From contig JAYRJL010000010.1 in the NCBI GenBank assembly GCA_041906305.1, positions 124,001 to 188,000 of the forward strand: a stretch of 64,000 nucleotides of DNA. Direction: 5' to 3'. The notes below the pieces were generated by a model. It had not been told where the DNA came from. It searched no databases and was given only the letters and a program-made list of their open reading frames with translations. Numbering within the stretch: position 1 is the stretch's first letter; each line of letters begins with the position of its first letter. This document shows, piece by piece, positions 26,142 to 35,401 of the stretch. The position numbers and the translations under genes are program-made. Source of the DNA: SHVZ01 sp041906305. Its GTDB lineage: Bacteria; Pseudomonadota; Alphaproteobacteria; SHVZ01.

Positions 26142-27256
26142 GTCACCGCGCCCCTGGCGAGGATGGGCCAGAGGGCCTCGACCTTGCCGCCGCGGATGCC
26201 GACGAACCAGTCGTGCATGTTGACCGTGGGGTCGCAGTGGCCGGGCACGACACGGATCTTGGCGCCCATCGCCGGCGCATCCTCCGGATCGGCATAGAGC
26301 CAGCCAGAGTGATCGTCGCCGCCACGCACCCACTCGGCGCGGGCATTGCCGGCGAGCGCCGGCGGCCCTGAGTCGATACTGACCGCCTTCAGGCCCGCAT
26401 CGCAGATCGCGCGCGCCGGCTCGGGCTTGCTCATCACGGTCGCGAGCACGAAGAGGCTGTGCTGCCAGTCCCCGACCGGTGCCCCGGCGGCATTTCGCAG
26501 CTTCGCGTAGTCGAGGTCCATGAACAGGTAGGAGCCGGTCTGCAGCTCGTTGTAGATGCCGCTCTTGCCTTCGATCTCGTAGGTCCCGGATCCGGCGCCG
26601 CCGATATAGAGGCAGTCGAAGCCGGCCGCCTTCAGCGCATCGCGCGTGCTCCGCGCGTCGGCCACCGTCTGCGTCGACGCGACCAGCCGCTCGATGTGCA
26701 GGTAGATGTGCTGGGCCTTGCCGTTGTAGGCCTGCAGCCCCTCGAACCTGAGGCCGGGCAAGGCGGCGATCTGGTTGGCGAGCTCGACGGCCGCTGCACC
26801 CGGCGGCACGCCGCAGCGATTGCCGACGCGGATCTCGACGCGGACGCCGATGGTGACGCCGAACTTGCGCGCCGCTTCGCTCAGGGCGTCCACCTGGTCC
26901 GGATGATCCACGCAGGTCGAGATGCGGGCGCGCCTGGCGAGCGCGGCCAGCCGCTCGACCTTCCTTCGCCCGACGACCTCGTTCGAGACGTAGACGTCGC
27001 CGATGCCGCCCTCCACCATGGCCTCGGCCTCGGAGACCTTCTGGCAGCAGACGCCGATCGCCCCGGCCTTCACCTGGAGTTGCGCGATCGCCGGCGTCTT
27101 GTGGGTCTTGGCGTGCGGGCGGAGATGGACGCCGTACTCCTTGGCGAGTCGCGCCATCCGCTGGAGGTTGGCCTCGAAGGCATCCAGCTCGACGATCAGG
27201 GCCGGGGTGTCGACGTCTTCGACCGACTGGCCGATCTCGGCAGGGGGACGCTGCAT
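26138..27256 (-). CDS. DSD1-family PLP enzyme, D-threonine aldolase/D-hydroxyaspartate type
   Basis: This 372-residue fold-type III pyridoxal phosphate enzyme begins DVDTPALIVELDAFEANLQR. The PLP lysine lies in LRPHAKTHKTPAIAQLQ near residue 48. The C-terminal metal-binding region includes VVPGHCDPTVNMHDWFVG, with the His and Cys pair used by this family. Members include low-specificity D-threonine aldolase, D-3-hydroxyaspartate aldolase and D-serine dehydratase; motifs alone do not separate them. ATG 27256 has an ideal GGAGGAAG site. It is divergent from the next MFS gene. Confidence 0.87.
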   Translation of the reverse strand: MQRPPAEIGQSVEDVDTPALIVELDAFEANLQRMARLAKEYGVHLRPHAKTHKTPAIAQLQVKAGAIGVCCQKVSEAEAMVEGGIGDVYVSNEVVGRRKVERLAALARRARISTCVDHPDQVDALSEAARKFGVTIGVRVEIRVGNRCGVPPGAAAVELANQIAALPGLRFEGLQAYNGKAQHIYLHIERLVASTQTVADARSTRDALKAAGFDCLYIGGAGSGTYEIEGKSGIYNELQTGSYLFMDLDYAKLRNAAGAPVGDWQHSLFVLATVMSKPEPARAICDAGLKAVSIDSGPPALAGNARAEWVRGGDDHSGWLYADPEDAPAMGAKIRVVPGHCDPTVNMHDWFVGIRGGKVEALWPILARGAVT

Positions 27257-27384
27257 GACTTCCTCCGGAACGCGGCCGGATGATGACCCGGCGCCGCACC
27301 GCACGCGACAAAATTTCCGACGCAAAGCGGCGCGTCGGGGTTGTGGGAGGAAGGCCACCATGGGACCATGCGGGCTCTCCCCTG

Positions 27385-28560
27385 ATGACCGCTTCCTCGC
27401 CTTCGCCCGCGCTCGCCGCCCGCCCATCCCCGGGTCCCTGGACCTTCGCCGGGATCTACACGCTCGAATCTGCCGTCCGCGCGCTGACCGCGACGGTGAT
27501 CCCGATTCAGGCGCTCTACCTGCTGGGCCAGCCCCGGCTCGTGAGCCTCGTCTATCTCGCGGTCTCGGCGGCGAGCCTGCTCGGCGGATTCCTCATCCCC
27601 TTCGCGATCGCCCGTTTCGGCCGGGGAAAGGTCTACGGCTTCGGCGCCTCTGTGCTGATGGTCTTCCCGCTCCTGCTGGCGACGCACACGATCGAGGGCC
27701 AGGTCGCCGGCATGGCCGGCCGCGCGCTGGCCTCGGTCTGCACGGTGATCACCTTCCAGCTCTACGTGATGGATTACATCGCGAGGAAGGACCTCGTCCG
27801 CTCCGAGCCGCTTCGTTTCCAGATGGGCTCGCTGATCTGGGCGGTGGGGCCGGCGCTCGGCGTCTATCTCTACGATCGCCTGAGCCCGCTGGCAGCGATG
27901 GCCTTGCCAGCGTTTTTCGGCGCGCTGGTGCTGATGAACTTCATCCGGCTCGGCCTCGAGGAGCGCACCAAGGCGAAGCCGCCGGGCAACCCGCTCGCCA
28001 ACATCCGGCGCTTCGTCGAGCAGCCCCGCCTCCGCCTCGCCTGGTGTATCGCCTTCTGCCGCACCGTCTGGTGGGGCATGTGCATGGTCTACGTGCCGCT
28101 CTACCTGGTGCGCGCCGGCGAGCCGCCGATCACCGGTGCGATCGCGTCCTCGCTCGCGGTCGGGTTCCTGTTCTTCACGCCGGTCTGGGGACGGGTGGCG
28201 ATGCGCATCGGCATCCGCCGGAGCCTGATCGCCTGCTTCGTGATCCTGGCGATGGCGACGATCGCCGCGTCGCTGGTCGAGAACCCCTACCTCGCGGCCG
28301 CCCTCATCGTGCTCGGCGGGCTTCCCGCAGGCGGCCTCGACGGGATCGGCGGGATCCCGTTCCTGCGTTCGGTCCACTCCTACGAACGCCCGCAGATGGC
28401 CGGCATCTACCGGACCTACATCGAGATGGGCGACCTGCTGTCCTCGGCGCTCTACGCCGCGCTGCTCAGCTTCTTCGACATTCCGGCCGTGTTCGTCGCG
28501 GCTGGCATGATCGCCCTCCTCGGCGCCACTTTCTGCCGCTACCTCCCCCGCAGCTTCTGA
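27385..28560 (+). CDS. Major facilitator superfamily transporter
   Basis: This 391-residue membrane protein has about twelve helices. The first loop motif reads FAIARFGRGKVYGFGASVLM near residue 75, and RVAMRIGIRRSLIA is its counterpart in the second half. I chose ATG 27385 (MTASSPSPAL); the longer reading from 27280 runs through the leader of the divergent aldolase gene. The penicillin-acylase homologue starts 12 bases downstream. Its ribosome-binding site overlaps this stop codon, so the carrier and hydrolase are translationally linked and may handle the same amide compound. Confidence 0.84.
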   Translation: MTASSPSPALAARPSPGPWTFAGIYTLESAVRALTATVIPIQALYLLGQPRLVSLVYLAVSAASLLGGFLIPFAIARFGRGKVYGFGASVLMVFPLLLATHTIEGQVAGMAGRALASVCTVITFQLYVMDYIARKDLVRSEPLRFQMGSLIWAVGPALGVYLYDRLSPLAAMALPAFFGALVLMNFIRLGLEERTKAKPPGNPLANIRRFVEQPRLRLAWCIAFCRTVWWGMCMVYVPLYLVRAGEPPITGAIASSLAVGFLFFTPVWGRVAMRIGIRRSLIACFVILAMATIAASLVENPYLAAALIVLGGLPAGGLDGIGGIPFLRSVHSYERPQMAGIYRTYIEMGDLLSSALYAALLSFFDIPAVFVAAGMIALLGATFCRYLPRSF

Positions 28561-28572
28561 AGGAGCCTCCCC

Positions 28573-30822
28573 TTGGATCAGGCCTATCCCGTCGCCGGAC
28601 TGAAGGAGCCGGCCGAGATCATCGTCGACCGGTGGGGCATCCCGCACATCTATGCGAAGAGCGAACACGACGTGTTCCTGGCGCAGGGCTTCAATGCGGC
28701 CCGCGACCGGCTCTGGCAGATCGACCTCTGGCGCCGTCGCGGCCTGGGCCTGCTGTCGGAAGCGTTCGGCCCGGCCTATGTCGCCAAGGATCGCGCCGCC
28801 CGCCTCTTCCTCTATCGCGGCGACATGAAGGCCGAGTGGAAGTGCTACGGCGCGTCCTCCGAAGCCTGGACCACCGCCTTTGCCGCCGGCATCAACGCCT
28901 ACGTCAAATGGACCGAGGCCGATCCCGCGCGCCTGCCGATCGAGTTCAGGACGATGGGCCACAAGCCCGGCATCTGGCAGGCCTCCGACGTCGTCCGCAT
29001 CCGAAGCCACGCCCGCATCCGCAACATCGAGCACGAGGTGCAGCGGATGGAGATCGGCAAGCGCTTCGGCTTCGCCGCCGACCGCTGGCGGAAGGAAATG
29101 GAGCCGCCGCACGAGCTCAAGCTCCCGGAAGGAACGCCGCTGGAGGCCCTGCCGCCCGAGGTGATGGCCACATACCGGCTCGGCACCGAGCCCGCGACGT
29201 TCGGCAAGGACAAGGTCGGCGACTACTGGGACGCGAGCGCGCTCGAAGGCTCGAACAACTGGGTGCTCGCCCCCAACCGCAGCACCACGGGCCGCGCGAT
29301 CCTCGCCAGCGATCCGCACCGCGTGCACGAGATGCCTAATCTCCGCTACATCCAGCATCTCTCAGCTCCCGGTCTCGACGTGATCGGCGCGGGCGAGCCC
29401 TGCGTGCCCGGCGTCTCGCTCGGCCACAACGACAAGATCGCCTTCGGCCTCACGATCTTCCCGATCGACCAGGAGGACGTGCATTTCTACGACCTGCATC
29501 CCGACGACCCGACCAAGTACCGCTATAAGGGCGAGTGGGAGGCGTTCCGAGTCATCCGCGAGGAGATTCCGGTTCGCGGCCAGAAGGCCGAGGCCGCCAA
29601 GCTGCTGTTCACGCGCCACGGCCCGGTCCTCCACATCGATCAGGCGAAGAAGCGCGTCTGGGCGGTGCGCTCGGCCTGGCTCGACGCCGGCACCGCGCCC
29701 TATCTCGCGAGCCTCGACTATCTCAAGGCCGGCGACTGGAACCGCTTCGTCCAGGCGCTCGACGGCTGGGGCTGCCCGACCGTCAACCAGCTCTACGCCG
29801 ACGTCTCCGGCAACATCGGCTGGATCTCGGCCGGCTTCGCGCCAAAGCGACCGAACTGGGACGGCACCATGCCGGTCTCCGGCGACGGCCGCTACGAATG
29901 GGCGGGCTACCATCCGCATTCGATCCACCCGCGGAGCTACAATCCGAAGGAAGGCTGGTTCGGCACCGCCAACCAGATGAACCTGCCCGACGACTTCGAC
30001 AACGAGAGCCACAAGTTCGGCTTCGAATGGGCCGACCGGTCGCGCTTCGTGCGCATCGCGGAGGCGCTGGAGGCAAAGCCGAAGCATTCGCCCGAGGAGA
30101 TGCTGAAGCTGCAGACCGACTTCACCTCGATCGCCGGGCGGCGCCTCGCCAAGGTGCTGAAGACGCACGTCTTCGACGGCGACGCCTCAAGGGCGGCCGA
30201 GATGCTGGGTGGCTGGCACAACCGCCTCGACCCGGACTCGGGTGCGGCGGCTCTGTTCGAGATCTGGTTCATGCGCCACCTGATCCCGGCGCAAATCGAG
30301 CTCCATGCACCGGGGGCCACCGCCCTGATCCCTTCCCCCGACACCTGGTCGGCAGTCGCCGGCATCGAGGAGAAGTCGTCGGAGGAGCGCCAGCCGCTGC
30401 TGCAGCGGACGCTCTCGGCCGCCTGGGCGGACGCGACCAAGCTGATGGGCGAGCCGAAGGGCTGGGCCTGGGGCAGGCTGCACCACGCCTATTTCGAGCA
30501 TGCGCTGTCGCCGATCGCGGGCAAGAAGCTCGACGTCGGTCCGCTGCCGAAAGGCGGCAGCGGCATCACCGTCAACAACAACACCTATCGCGGCACCGAC
30601 TTCCGCGTGACCGCCGGCCACAGCTTCCGCATGGTCGTCGACGTCGGCGACTGGGACAAATCGGTGGTCGTGAACTCGCCCGGCCAGTCCGGCGACCCGA
30701 AGTCGCCGCACTACCGCGACCTGTTCAAGATCTGGGCCGAGGAAGGCGCGGTGCCGATGACCTACAGCCGGAAGGCCGTCGAGGAGGCCGCCGGCTTCAG
30801 GATCACGCTGAAGCCGGTCTAG
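28573..30822 (+). CDS. Penicillin acylase-family Ntn hydrolase, no signal peptide
   Basis: This 749-residue precursor would cut itself into an alpha and a beta chain and hydrolyse an amide such as an acylated amine or lactone. The A chain begins almost at once with PAEIIVDRWGIPHIYAKSEH. The autocatalytic cleavage site is GSNNWVLAP, which places the nucleophile at Ser227. The B chain keeps HGPVLH and the C-terminal GGSGITVNNNTYRG. The start is a TTG at 28573 behind a GAAGGAG site. The upstream stop is in the same frame, so no signal peptide can be missing. Unlike classical members, it must stay in the cytoplasm. Confidence 0.87.
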   Translation: MDQAYPVAGLKEPAEIIVDRWGIPHIYAKSEHDVFLAQGFNAARDRLWQIDLWRRRGLGLLSEAFGPAYVAKDRAARLFLYRGDMKAEWKCYGASSEAWTTAFAAGINAYVKWTEADPARLPIEFRTMGHKPGIWQASDVVRIRSHARIRNIEHEVQRMEIGKRFGFAADRWRKEMEPPHELKLPEGTPLEALPPEVMATYRLGTEPATFGKDKVGDYWDASALEGSNNWVLAPNRSTTGRAILASDPHRVHEMPNLRYIQHLSAPGLDVIGAGEPCVPGVSLGHNDKIAFGLTIFPIDQEDVHFYDLHPDDPTKYRYKGEWEAFRVIREEIPVRGQKAEAAKLLFTRHGPVLHIDQAKKRVWAVRSAWLDAGTAPYLASLDYLKAGDWNRFVQALDGWGCPTVNQLYADVSGNIGWISAGFAPKRPNWDGTMPVSGDGRYEWAGYHPHSIHPRSYNPKEGWFGTANQMNLPDDFDNESHKFGFEWADRSRFVRIAEALEAKPKHSPEEMLKLQTDFTSIAGRRLAKVLKTHVFDGDASRAAEMLGGWHNRLDPDSGAAALFEIWFMRHLIPAQIELHAPGATALIPSPDTWSAVAGIEEKSSEERQPLLQRTLSAAWADATKLMGEPKGWAWGRLHHAYFEHALSPIAGKKLDVGPLPKGGSGITVNNNTYRGTDFRVTAGHSFRMVVDVGDWDKSVVVNSPGQSGDPKSPHYRDLFKIWAEEGAVPMTYSRKAVEEAAGFRITLKPV

Positions 30823-30826
30823 ACGA

Positions 30827-33598
30827 CTACTCCGCCGCCACGGCCGGGGCGAGCTTCTCGACCTTGGCGGCGCAGTACTTGAACTCGGGGATCTTGCCGT
30901 ACGGATCGAGCTGCGGGCTGGTCAGGATGTTGGCGGCCGCCTCGGCGTAGCAGAACGGGATGAACACCATCCCCTTCGGCACCGCCTCGTCGATGCGGAC
31001 CGAGAGCTCGATCGCGCCGCGCCGGGTCGAGACCCGGATCGTGTCGCCGCCACGCACGTCGAAAGTGCGCATGTCCTTCGGCGAGAGGCAGGCGATCGCC
31101 GAAGGCTCGATCGCATCCAGCACGGTGGCGCGCCGCGTCATCGCGCCGGTGTGCCAGTGCTCGAGCTGGCGGCCCGTGGTCAGCACCATCGGGAACTCGG
31201 CATCGACCGGCTCGCCGGGCGCGGTGTACTCGGCCGGCACCAGCTTGCCGCGCTTGGTCGGCGTCGGGAACAGGCCGTCGCCGAAGACGATGTCGGCACC
31301 CGGCTCGTCCGGCGACGGGCAGGGATAGGTCACGGCGCTCTCGCGCTCGAGCCGATCCCAGGTGATGTTGGCGAGCGACGGCATGGCGCGCGCCATCTCC
31401 GTGAAGACTTCACTGACGTGCTTGTAGCGCCAGTTCAGGCCGAGCCGCTGCGCGAGCGCCTGGATCAGCTCCCAGTCCTGGCGGGCCTCGCCCGGCATCG
31501 GCAGCGCGATCCGGCCCATCTGCACCTGGCGGTTGGTGTTGGTGACGGTGCCGGCCTTCTCGGGCCAGGCCGATGCCGGCAGCACCACGTCGGCGTAGTA
31601 CGCGGTCTCGGTCAGGAAGATGTCCTGCACCACGAGGTGCTCAAGCTTGCACAGCGCCTCGCGCGCGTGATGCGCGTCGGGGTCGGACATCGCCGGATTC
31701 TCGCCCATCACGTACATGCCGCGGATCTGGCCGGCGATCGACGCATTGACGATCTCGACGACCGTGAGGCCGCGCTTCGGCTGGATCGGCGACTGCCAGA
31801 GATCCTCGAAGCGGGCACGGATCTCCGGGTTCTCGACCGACTGGTAGTCGGGCAGGAACATCGGGATCAGGCCGGCATCGGAGGCGCCCTGCACGTTGTT
31901 CTGGCCGCGGAGCGGATGCAGGCCGGTGCCCGGGCGTCCGACCTGGCCGGTGGTCAGGGCGAGCGCGATCAGGCAGCGGGCGTTGTTGGTGCCGTGCACG
32001 CTCTGCGAGATGCCCATGCCCCAGAAGATGATCGAGGCTTCGGAGCGCGCGTAGAGGCGGGCGACCTCGCGGATCATGTCCGCCTCGATGCCGCACTCGG
32101 GCGCCATCTTCTCCGGTGGGTAGTCGACGATATGCGCCTTCAGCTTCTCGAAGTCGGCGGTATGCGCCTGGACGTACTGCTGGTCGTAGAGCCCTTCGGT
32201 CACGATGACGTTCAGCATCGCGTTGAGCAGCGCCACGTCCTTGTTCGGCTTGAACTGCAGCATGTGCGTCGCATGGCGCTTCAGCGCATGGCCGCGCGGA
32301 TCCATGACGATCAGCTTGGCGCCGCGCTTGGCCGCGTTCTTGAAGAAGGTCGCGGCGACCGGATGGTTCTCGGTCGGGTTGGAGCCGATGACGATGATCA
32401 CCTCGGCGTCCTTGGCCGCGGTGAAGGGCGCGGTCACCGCCGCGGTGCCGATGCCCTCGAACAGGGCTGCGACAGACGAGGCGTGGCAGAGGCGCGTGCA
32501 GTGGTCGACGTTGTTGGTGGCGAAGCCGGTGCGCACCAGCTTCTGGAAGAGATAGGCTTCCTCGTTCGAGCCCTTGGCCGAGCCGAATCCCGCGAGCGCG
32601 TTGCCGCCATGAGTGTCGCGGATACGCTTCAGGCCGCCGGCCGCGCGCTCCAGCGCCTCTTCCCAGGTCGCCTTGCGGAAATGGGTCCAGGGATTGGCCG
32701 GGTCGATCACGTCGTCAGGATGCTTCGGCACGCCGTCCTTGCGGACCAGCGGCACGGTCAGGCGCTCGGGATTGTGGACGTAGTCGAAGCCGAAGCGGCC
32801 CTTGACGCAGAGCCGGTTCTCGTTCGCCGGGCCGTCGCGGCCCTCGACGTAGAGGAGCTTGTCGTCCTTGACGTTGTAGGTGAGCTGGCAGCCGACGCCG
32901 CAATAAGGGCAGACGCTGTCGACCTTGCGGTCGGGCTCAGCGGCCTTGATGCCGGCAAGATCCAGCAAGGTCGCCGGCATCAGCGCGCCGGTCGGGCAGG
33001 CCTGCACGCATTCGCCGCAGGCGACGCAGGTCGACTGGCCCATCGGATCGTCGAAGTCGAAGACGATCTTCTCGTGGTGGCCACGACCGGCCATGCCGAT
33101 CACATCGTTGACCTGGACCTCGCGGCAGGCGCGGACGCAGAGATTGCAGTGGATGCAGGCATCCAGGTTGACCCGCATCGCGACATGGCTCGGATCCGGC
33201 GCCGGCGCGGCGCGCTCCTCGAAGCGGCTGTCCTCGACGCCGACGCGGTCCGACCACTTCCAGAAGCGCGAGTCGGGATCGTGCGCGACATCGCGCTCCG
33301 GCTGGTCGGCCATCAGGAGCTCGAAGACCATCTTGCGGGACGCCTTGGCGCGCTCGCTCGCGGTCTTCACCTTCATGCCGGGCGTGGGCTTGCGGATGCA
33401 GCTCGCCGCCAGCACGCGCTCGCCCTCGACCTCGACCATGCAGGCGCGGCAGTTGCCGTCTGGCCGGTAGCCCGGCTTCGGCGTGTAGCAGAGATGCGGG
33501 ATCTCGGTGCCGCGGCGGTTGGCGACCTGCCAGATGGTCTCGCCTTCCCCGGCCTCGACCTCGACGCCGTCGAGCAGGAACTTGATCGGGTCGCTCAT
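30827..33598 (-). CDS. fdsA: NAD-dependent formate dehydrogenase, molybdenum subunit
   Basis: This 923-residue catalytic subunit oxidises formate to CO2 in the cytoplasm. The N-terminal 2Fe-2S ferredoxin domain has cysteines 37, 50, 53 and 67. Two 4Fe-4S motifs, CIHCNLCVRACREVQ and CVACGECVQACPTGAL, follow near 150-205. The molybdopterin domain starts with CPYCGVGCQLTY, and the Mo ligand cysteine lies in VDHCTRLCHASSVAAL. It is a cysteine, not selenocysteine, enzyme. Its ATG overlaps the stop of fdsB by four bases. Known fds operons usually also carry fdsC and fdsD assembly genes; none follow here, because the next gene is convergent. Confidence 0.94.
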   Translation of the reverse strand: MSDPIKFLLDGVEVEAGEGETIWQVANRRGTEIPHLCYTPKPGYRPDGNCRACMVEVEGERVLAASCIRKPTPGMKVKTASERAKASRKMVFELLMADQPERDVAHDPDSRFWKWSDRVGVEDSRFEERAAPAPDPSHVAMRVNLDACIHCNLCVRACREVQVNDVIGMAGRGHHEKIVFDFDDPMGQSTCVACGECVQACPTGALMPATLLDLAGIKAAEPDRKVDSVCPYCGVGCQLTYNVKDDKLLYVEGRDGPANENRLCVKGRFGFDYVHNPERLTVPLVRKDGVPKHPDDVIDPANPWTHFRKATWEEALERAAGGLKRIRDTHGGNALAGFGSAKGSNEEAYLFQKLVRTGFATNNVDHCTRLCHASSVAALFEGIGTAAVTAPFTAAKDAEVIIVIGSNPTENHPVAATFFKNAAKRGAKLIVMDPRGHALKRHATHMLQFKPNKDVALLNAMLNVIVTEGLYDQQYVQAHTADFEKLKAHIVDYPPEKMAPECGIEADMIREVARLYARSEASIIFWGMGISQSVHGTNNARCLIALALTTGQVGRPGTGLHPLRGQNNVQGASDAGLIPMFLPDYQSVENPEIRARFEDLWQSPIQPKRGLTVVEIVNASIAGQIRGMYVMGENPAMSDPDAHHAREALCKLEHLVVQDIFLTETAYYADVVLPASAWPEKAGTVTNTNRQVQMGRIALPMPGEARQDWELIQALAQRLGLNWRYKHVSEVFTEMARAMPSLANITWDRLERESAVTYPCPSPDEPGADIVFGDGLFPTPTKRGKLVPAEYTAPGEPVDAEFPMVLTTGRQLEHWHTGAMTRRATVLDAIEPSAIACLSPKDMRTFDVRGGDTIRVSTRRGAIELSVRIDEAVPKGMVFIPFCYAEAAANILTSPQLDPYGKIPEFKYCAAKVEKLAPAVAAE

Positions 33599-35298
33599 AG
33601 GACGTCCCCGCGGAAATGCTTGAGCACCGATTTTACCGGATTGGCCGCCGCCTGGCCCAGGCCGCAGATCGAGGCATCCGTCATCGCCTGTGACAACTCG
33701 GCGATCAGCGGCTCGTCCCATTTGGGCTTCGCCATCAGCTTGACCGCCTTCTCGGTGCCGACCCGGCACGGCGTGCACTGGCCGCAGCTCTCGTCCTCGA
33801 AGAACCGCATCAGGTTGAGCGCCACGTCCTTCATGTTGTCCTGGTCGGACAGGATGACGACGGCGTGCGATCCGACGAAGCAGCCGTACTGCTCGAGCGT
33901 GCCGAAATCGAGCGGGAGGTCCGACATCGACTCCGGCAGGATGCCGCCCGAGGCGCCGCCCGGCAGGTAGCCCTTGAACCTGTGCCCATCGAGCATGCCG
34001 CCGCAGAACTCCTCGACGAGCTCGCGCGCGGAAACGCCCGCCGGCGCCAGGACCACGCCCGGCTTCTTCACGCGGCCCGACACCGAGAACGAGCGGAGCC
34101 CCTTGCGGTCGCGGCGGCCGTGGCCGGTGAACCAGGCGGCGCCCTTCTCGGCGATGTCGCGTACCCACCAGAGGGTCTCGATGTTCTGCACCAGCGTCGG
34201 CCGGCCGAAGAGCCCCACCTGCGCGACGTAGGGCGGGCGATGGCGCGGCAGCCCGCGCTTGCCCTCGATGCTCTCGATCATCGCCGACTCTTCGCCGCAG
34301 ATATAGGCGCCGGCGCCGCGACGGAGATGGATCCTGGTCGCGCGCGAGAGTCCGGCCGCCTCGACCTTCGGGATCTCGGCGAGCAGCATCTCCCGAAGCT
34401 CCGGATACTCGTCGCGGAGATAGATGTAGACGTCGGCCGCCTCGACCACCCAGGCGGCGCACAGCATGCCTTCGAGGAAGCGATGCGGATCGATGCCGAG
34501 GTAATGGCGGTCCTTGAAGGTGCCGACCTCGCCCTCGTCGCCGTTGACGCACATCAGGCGCGGACCCTGCTCCTGCCGCACCAGCTTCCACTTCCGTCCC
34601 GTGGGGAAGCCGGCGCCGCCGAGACCGCGAAGGCCGGCATCGTCGATGCGCTTGATCAGGTCGTCGCGCGAGAGCGTGCCGTCGAGGCAGGACCCCAGCA
34701 GCTTGTAGCCGCCCTCGGCGACGTAGGCAGCGTAGTCCTTCTTCGGCGCGTGCGCGTCGTGGTGGCCGGCGGCAAGCACCGCCTTCACTTTCTCGGGCGT
34801 CGCCTGGAACACCTGTTCGTGGCCGACGGCGCAGGCCGGTGCCTTGTCGCAGGCGCCCATGCAGGGTGCGCGGATGACGCGGACCTTGCCGGGATCGAGC
34901 GTCGCCTCGAGCTCCTTCAGCAGCTTCTGCGCGCCGAACATCTCGCAGGAGAGGCTGTCGCAGACGCGGATCGTCCTTGTCGGGGGCGCTTCCTCGCCTT
35001 CGCGCACGATGTCGAAATGCGCGTAGAACGACGCGACCTCGTAGACCTCCGCCTGCGCGAGCTTCATCTCGTAGGCGAGCGCCGCCAGATGCGCCGCCGA
35101 CAGATGCGCGAACCTGTCCTGGATCAGGTGCAGGTATTCGATCAGCAGGTCGCGCTGGCGCGGCTTGTCGCCGAGCAGCGCCTGCACGTCCGAAAGCGCA
35201 TCGGGATCGACCTGGCGACCCTTCGGCTGCGCGCGGGCCTTGCGGCGGCCCTCGCCGCCACGGGCATGTTTGCGGATTTCAGCGGGCGCTTGGGACAT
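33595..35298 (-). CDS. fdsB: NAD-dependent formate dehydrogenase, fused NuoE-NuoF-type subunit
   Basis: This 567-residue protein joins the FdsG (NuoE-like) and FdsB (NuoF-like) parts in one chain. The first part holds the 2Fe-2S cysteines in RVCDSLSCEMFGAQ and APCMGACDKAPACAVG. The FMN site is LRGLGGAGFPTGRKWKLV near residue 223, and the NADH site is GAGAYICGEESAMIESIEG near 330. The 4Fe-4S motif SCGQCTPCRVGT lies near 495. It takes electrons from FdsA and reduces NAD. A GC-rich leader with a 14-base palindrome lies upstream, between it and tctB. Confidence 0.94.
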   Translation of the reverse strand: MSQAPAEIRKHARGGEGRRKARAQPKGRQVDPDALSDVQALLGDKPRQRDLLIEYLHLIQDRFAHLSAAHLAALAYEMKLAQAEVYEVASFYAHFDIVREGEEAPPTRTIRVCDSLSCEMFGAQKLLKELEATLDPGKVRVIRAPCMGACDKAPACAVGHEQVFQATPEKVKAVLAAGHHDAHAPKKDYAAYVAEGGYKLLGSCLDGTLSRDDLIKRIDDAGLRGLGGAGFPTGRKWKLVRQEQGPRLMCVNGDEGEVGTFKDRHYLGIDPHRFLEGMLCAAWVVEAADVYIYLRDEYPELREMLLAEIPKVEAAGLSRATRIHLRRGAGAYICGEESAMIESIEGKRGLPRHRPPYVAQVGLFGRPTLVQNIETLWWVRDIAEKGAAWFTGHGRRDRKGLRSFSVSGRVKKPGVVLAPAGVSARELVEEFCGGMLDGHRFKGYLPGGASGGILPESMSDLPLDFGTLEQYGCFVGSHAVVILSDQDNMKDVALNLMRFFEDESCGQCTPCRVGTEKAVKLMAKPKWDEPLIAELSQAMTDASICGLGQAAANPVKSVLKHFRGDVL

Positions 35299-35373
35299 CT
35301 AGGACGTACTTACCGATGATGCGCGGGAAACCAGGATAGATGTGTCGGAGCGACAACGTCAGAGCCGGGTCGT

Positions 35374-35387
35374 CTATCGATCGATAG
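35374..35387. promoter_or_regulatory. Perfect 14-base palindrome upstream of fdsB
   Basis: CTATCGATCGATAG is fully self-complementary and lies 76 bases before the fdsB start and 14 bases after the tctB stop. A CTGACG/TATCCT pair with 18-base spacing can be read on the minus strand just downstream as a possible promoter. The palindrome may therefore be an operator for formate dehydrogenase; which protein binds it is unknown. Confidence 0.35.
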
Positions 35388-35401
35388 GCAGGATCGATCG
35401 G

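Noticed and set aside
27280..27384. N-terminal extension of the second MFS transporter from 27280
   Set aside because: The added residues are polar and arginine-rich, unlike an MFS start, and the region is the leader of the divergent aldolase gene.
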